Assembly: GCA_947177435.1 (NCBI GenBank) | Contig: CAMWUM010000068.1 | Location: 1-8,712, forward strand | DNA from: an uncultured Muribaculaceae bacterium | Lineage (GTDB): Bacteria > Bacteroidota > Bacteroidia > Bacteroidales > Muribaculaceae | Length of the DNA stretch: 8,712 nt | Direction: 5' to 3' | Shown: positions 7,711 through 8,712 of the stretch, one piece after another | Numbering within the stretch: position 1 is the stretch's first letter | Layout: the number at the start of each line of letters is the position of its first letter | Position numbers and translations under genes: made by a program | The notes under the pieces: model-generated | What the model was told of the DNA's origin: nothing | What the model saw: only the letters and a program-made list of their open reading frames with translations | Database searches by the model: none

Positions 7711-8712
7711 CTACATGAGTGCCATTTTCTGTATAACAATTTCCTCTATCGCATTGTTGTACCCGCATATCACTTCGGCCACTTTTCCGTCGGCCGAGCA
7801 GATGATGATGGTGGGGTAGAGGGTAATGCCAGTGTCGCGCATCAGCCCGTTGGCCGACAGTAGCGCTTTCTCGTCGGGGCCAAGCGCGCCAACGGCGGCA
7901 ATGGCCTCGTCCTCCTTGTTAGTCTTGAATGCCCAGCATATTTCTGCGCGAACGGGAAGTTGCTCCACAGCCTGGCGCACTGCCCGGACTGTCTCGGCAT
8001 TGGTGCCGACAGCCGGGTCGAGCGCTGCGATAATAGTAGGAGCGTCGAGCGGCTCGCCGGCGTGGTGGGTGCATCTGTCGGTTGAGCCGGCCACAGGGCA
8101 TGAGAAGGCGGGCAGAGGCTCGCCCACGAGGTTCTCGACTCTGAACGTGCTTTGGCGGAAGCGCTCGAAGGCGTCGGGCCACCGCTCCATCAATCCCTGC
8201 TCGGTGAGCACGACGGGCTCTTGCGATGCAGGGCCGTAGGTGACAGTGATCAACTGCTCGCTGATGGAGCCGGGGCTGTTGATCTGGTCAATCTGCACCG
8301 GCAAAAGCGTTTCTTTATCAAATATGTAGGTGAACCGCTGCGTTTCGTATCCACGTGACATTTTCACGCCCTCGACTACTATTCTGTGCTTGCCGCCCAC
8401 GAGTTTGTCGGGCTGGTAGGTATATACATAAGAAGAGTCGGAAGCGATTTCAATCATCTTGGCGCCGATGAATTGCGGCAGCAGATCGGCAAACTGCGCG
8501 CGGCTCTGCACGCCTCGCGCTTGCGACCCTGGGCCCACAGGCAGGAACGCCGTTTCGTTTTCGGTCAGGTGGTATTCCTGAAGCTTGTTATTGCGAAAAC
8601 GGTAATGGTTGCCGTCGAAATAAGCCGAAAATCCGGTCAGAGGTCCCGACGGACTCTCAGTGGCCCAGGCGATTGAGTAACTGCACGGCGCAAGTGTATC
8701 GGCTGTGGAGGC
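7711..8712 (-). CDS. Probable exported protein with degenerate thioredoxin-like domain, 5' end cut by window edge
   Basis: The frame is open from the right edge to the TAG at 7713-7711, giving 333 visible codons; the N-terminus, and any signal peptide, is off-window. A GTG at 8538 is an internal Val codon, not the start, since 58 more codons are open upstream. The first ~190 visible residues look beta-rich, with FSAYFDGNHYRFRNNKLQEY (28-47) and YIFDKETLLPVQIDQINSPG (129-148), resembling the beta-sheet domains found before thioredoxin folds in Bacteroidales envelope proteins and loosely LolA-like proteins. From about 196, VGEPLPAFSCP starts a thioredoxin/TlpA-like fold: APTIIAALDPAV, then helix AETVRAVRQAVEQL, and later YPTIIICSADGKV with a probable cis-Pro at 300. 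Where TlpA proteins carry WCxxC, this one has DPAVGTN (232-238), so it is probably not a disulfide reductase. Cysteines remain at 205, 214, 259, 305 and 316. I do not recognise a named gene; function is unknown. Confidence 0.7.
   Translation of the reverse strand, partial: ASTADTLAPCSYSIAWATESPSGPLTGFSAYFDGNHYRFRNNKLQEYHLTENETAFLPVGPGSQARGVQSRAQFADLLPQFIGAKMIEIASDSSYVYTYQPDKLVGGKHRIVVEGVKMSRGYETQRFTYIFDKETLLPVQIDQINSPGSISEQLITVTYGPASQEPVVLTEQGLMERWPDAFERFRQSTFRVENLVGEPLPAFSCPVAGSTDRCTHHAGEPLDAPTIIAALDPAVGTNAETVRAVRQAVEQLPVRAEICWAFKTNKEDEAIAAVGALGPDEKALLSANGLMRDTGITLYPTIIICSADGKVAEVICGYNNAIEEIVIQKMALM

Overview
The window is ordinary chromosomal housekeeping DNA from a member of the Bacteroidota, most likely order Bacteroidales. 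A gut lineage such as Muribaculaceae is possible but not proven. This rests on several points: a Bacteroidales-type RF1 tail, a type 2 PyrF, an AddB-like nuclease of the Bacteroidota type, the lack of clear Shine-Dalgarno sequences before start codons, and a near-perfect Bacteroidota promoter (TTTG, 20 bp, TAAATTTG) before lepA. The DNA is fairly GC-rich in the genes and AT-rich in the few intergenic gaps.

All seven genes lie on the minus strand, so transcription runs from high to low coordinates. From the right edge, the first gene is a partial CDS for a probable exported protein with a C-terminal thioredoxin-like fold that lacks the CxxC motif (8712 to 7711). A 48-bp AT-rich gap follows, then tpx (thiol peroxidase, 7662 to 7159). 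A strong Rho-independent terminator (7141 to 7079) closes this unit. Its T-tract runs directly into the -33 element of the next promoter (7081 to 7050).

That promoter appears to drive a compact unit of five genes: lepA (7017 to 5230), rmuC (5225 to 4113), prfA (4107 to 2998), pyrF (2963 to 2136) and an addB-like helicase/nuclease gene (2123 to past the left edge). The gaps are 4, 5, 34 and 12 bp, with no terminator between genes, so co-transcription is likely. The unit mixes translation (LepA/EF4, RF1), pyrimidine synthesis (PyrF) and DNA recombination or repair (RmuC, AddB-like). The 34-bp gap between prfA and pyrF holds three tandem 9-bp repeats that place a stack of seven in-frame stop codons at the end of the RF1 gene.

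I see no mobile element, CRISPR array, tRNA, rRNA, phage gene or defence island, and no evidence of a new biological system. The points worth a second look are small: the terminator/promoter overlap, the stop-codon repeat, the degenerate thioredoxin-like protein beside tpx, and the mixed operon.
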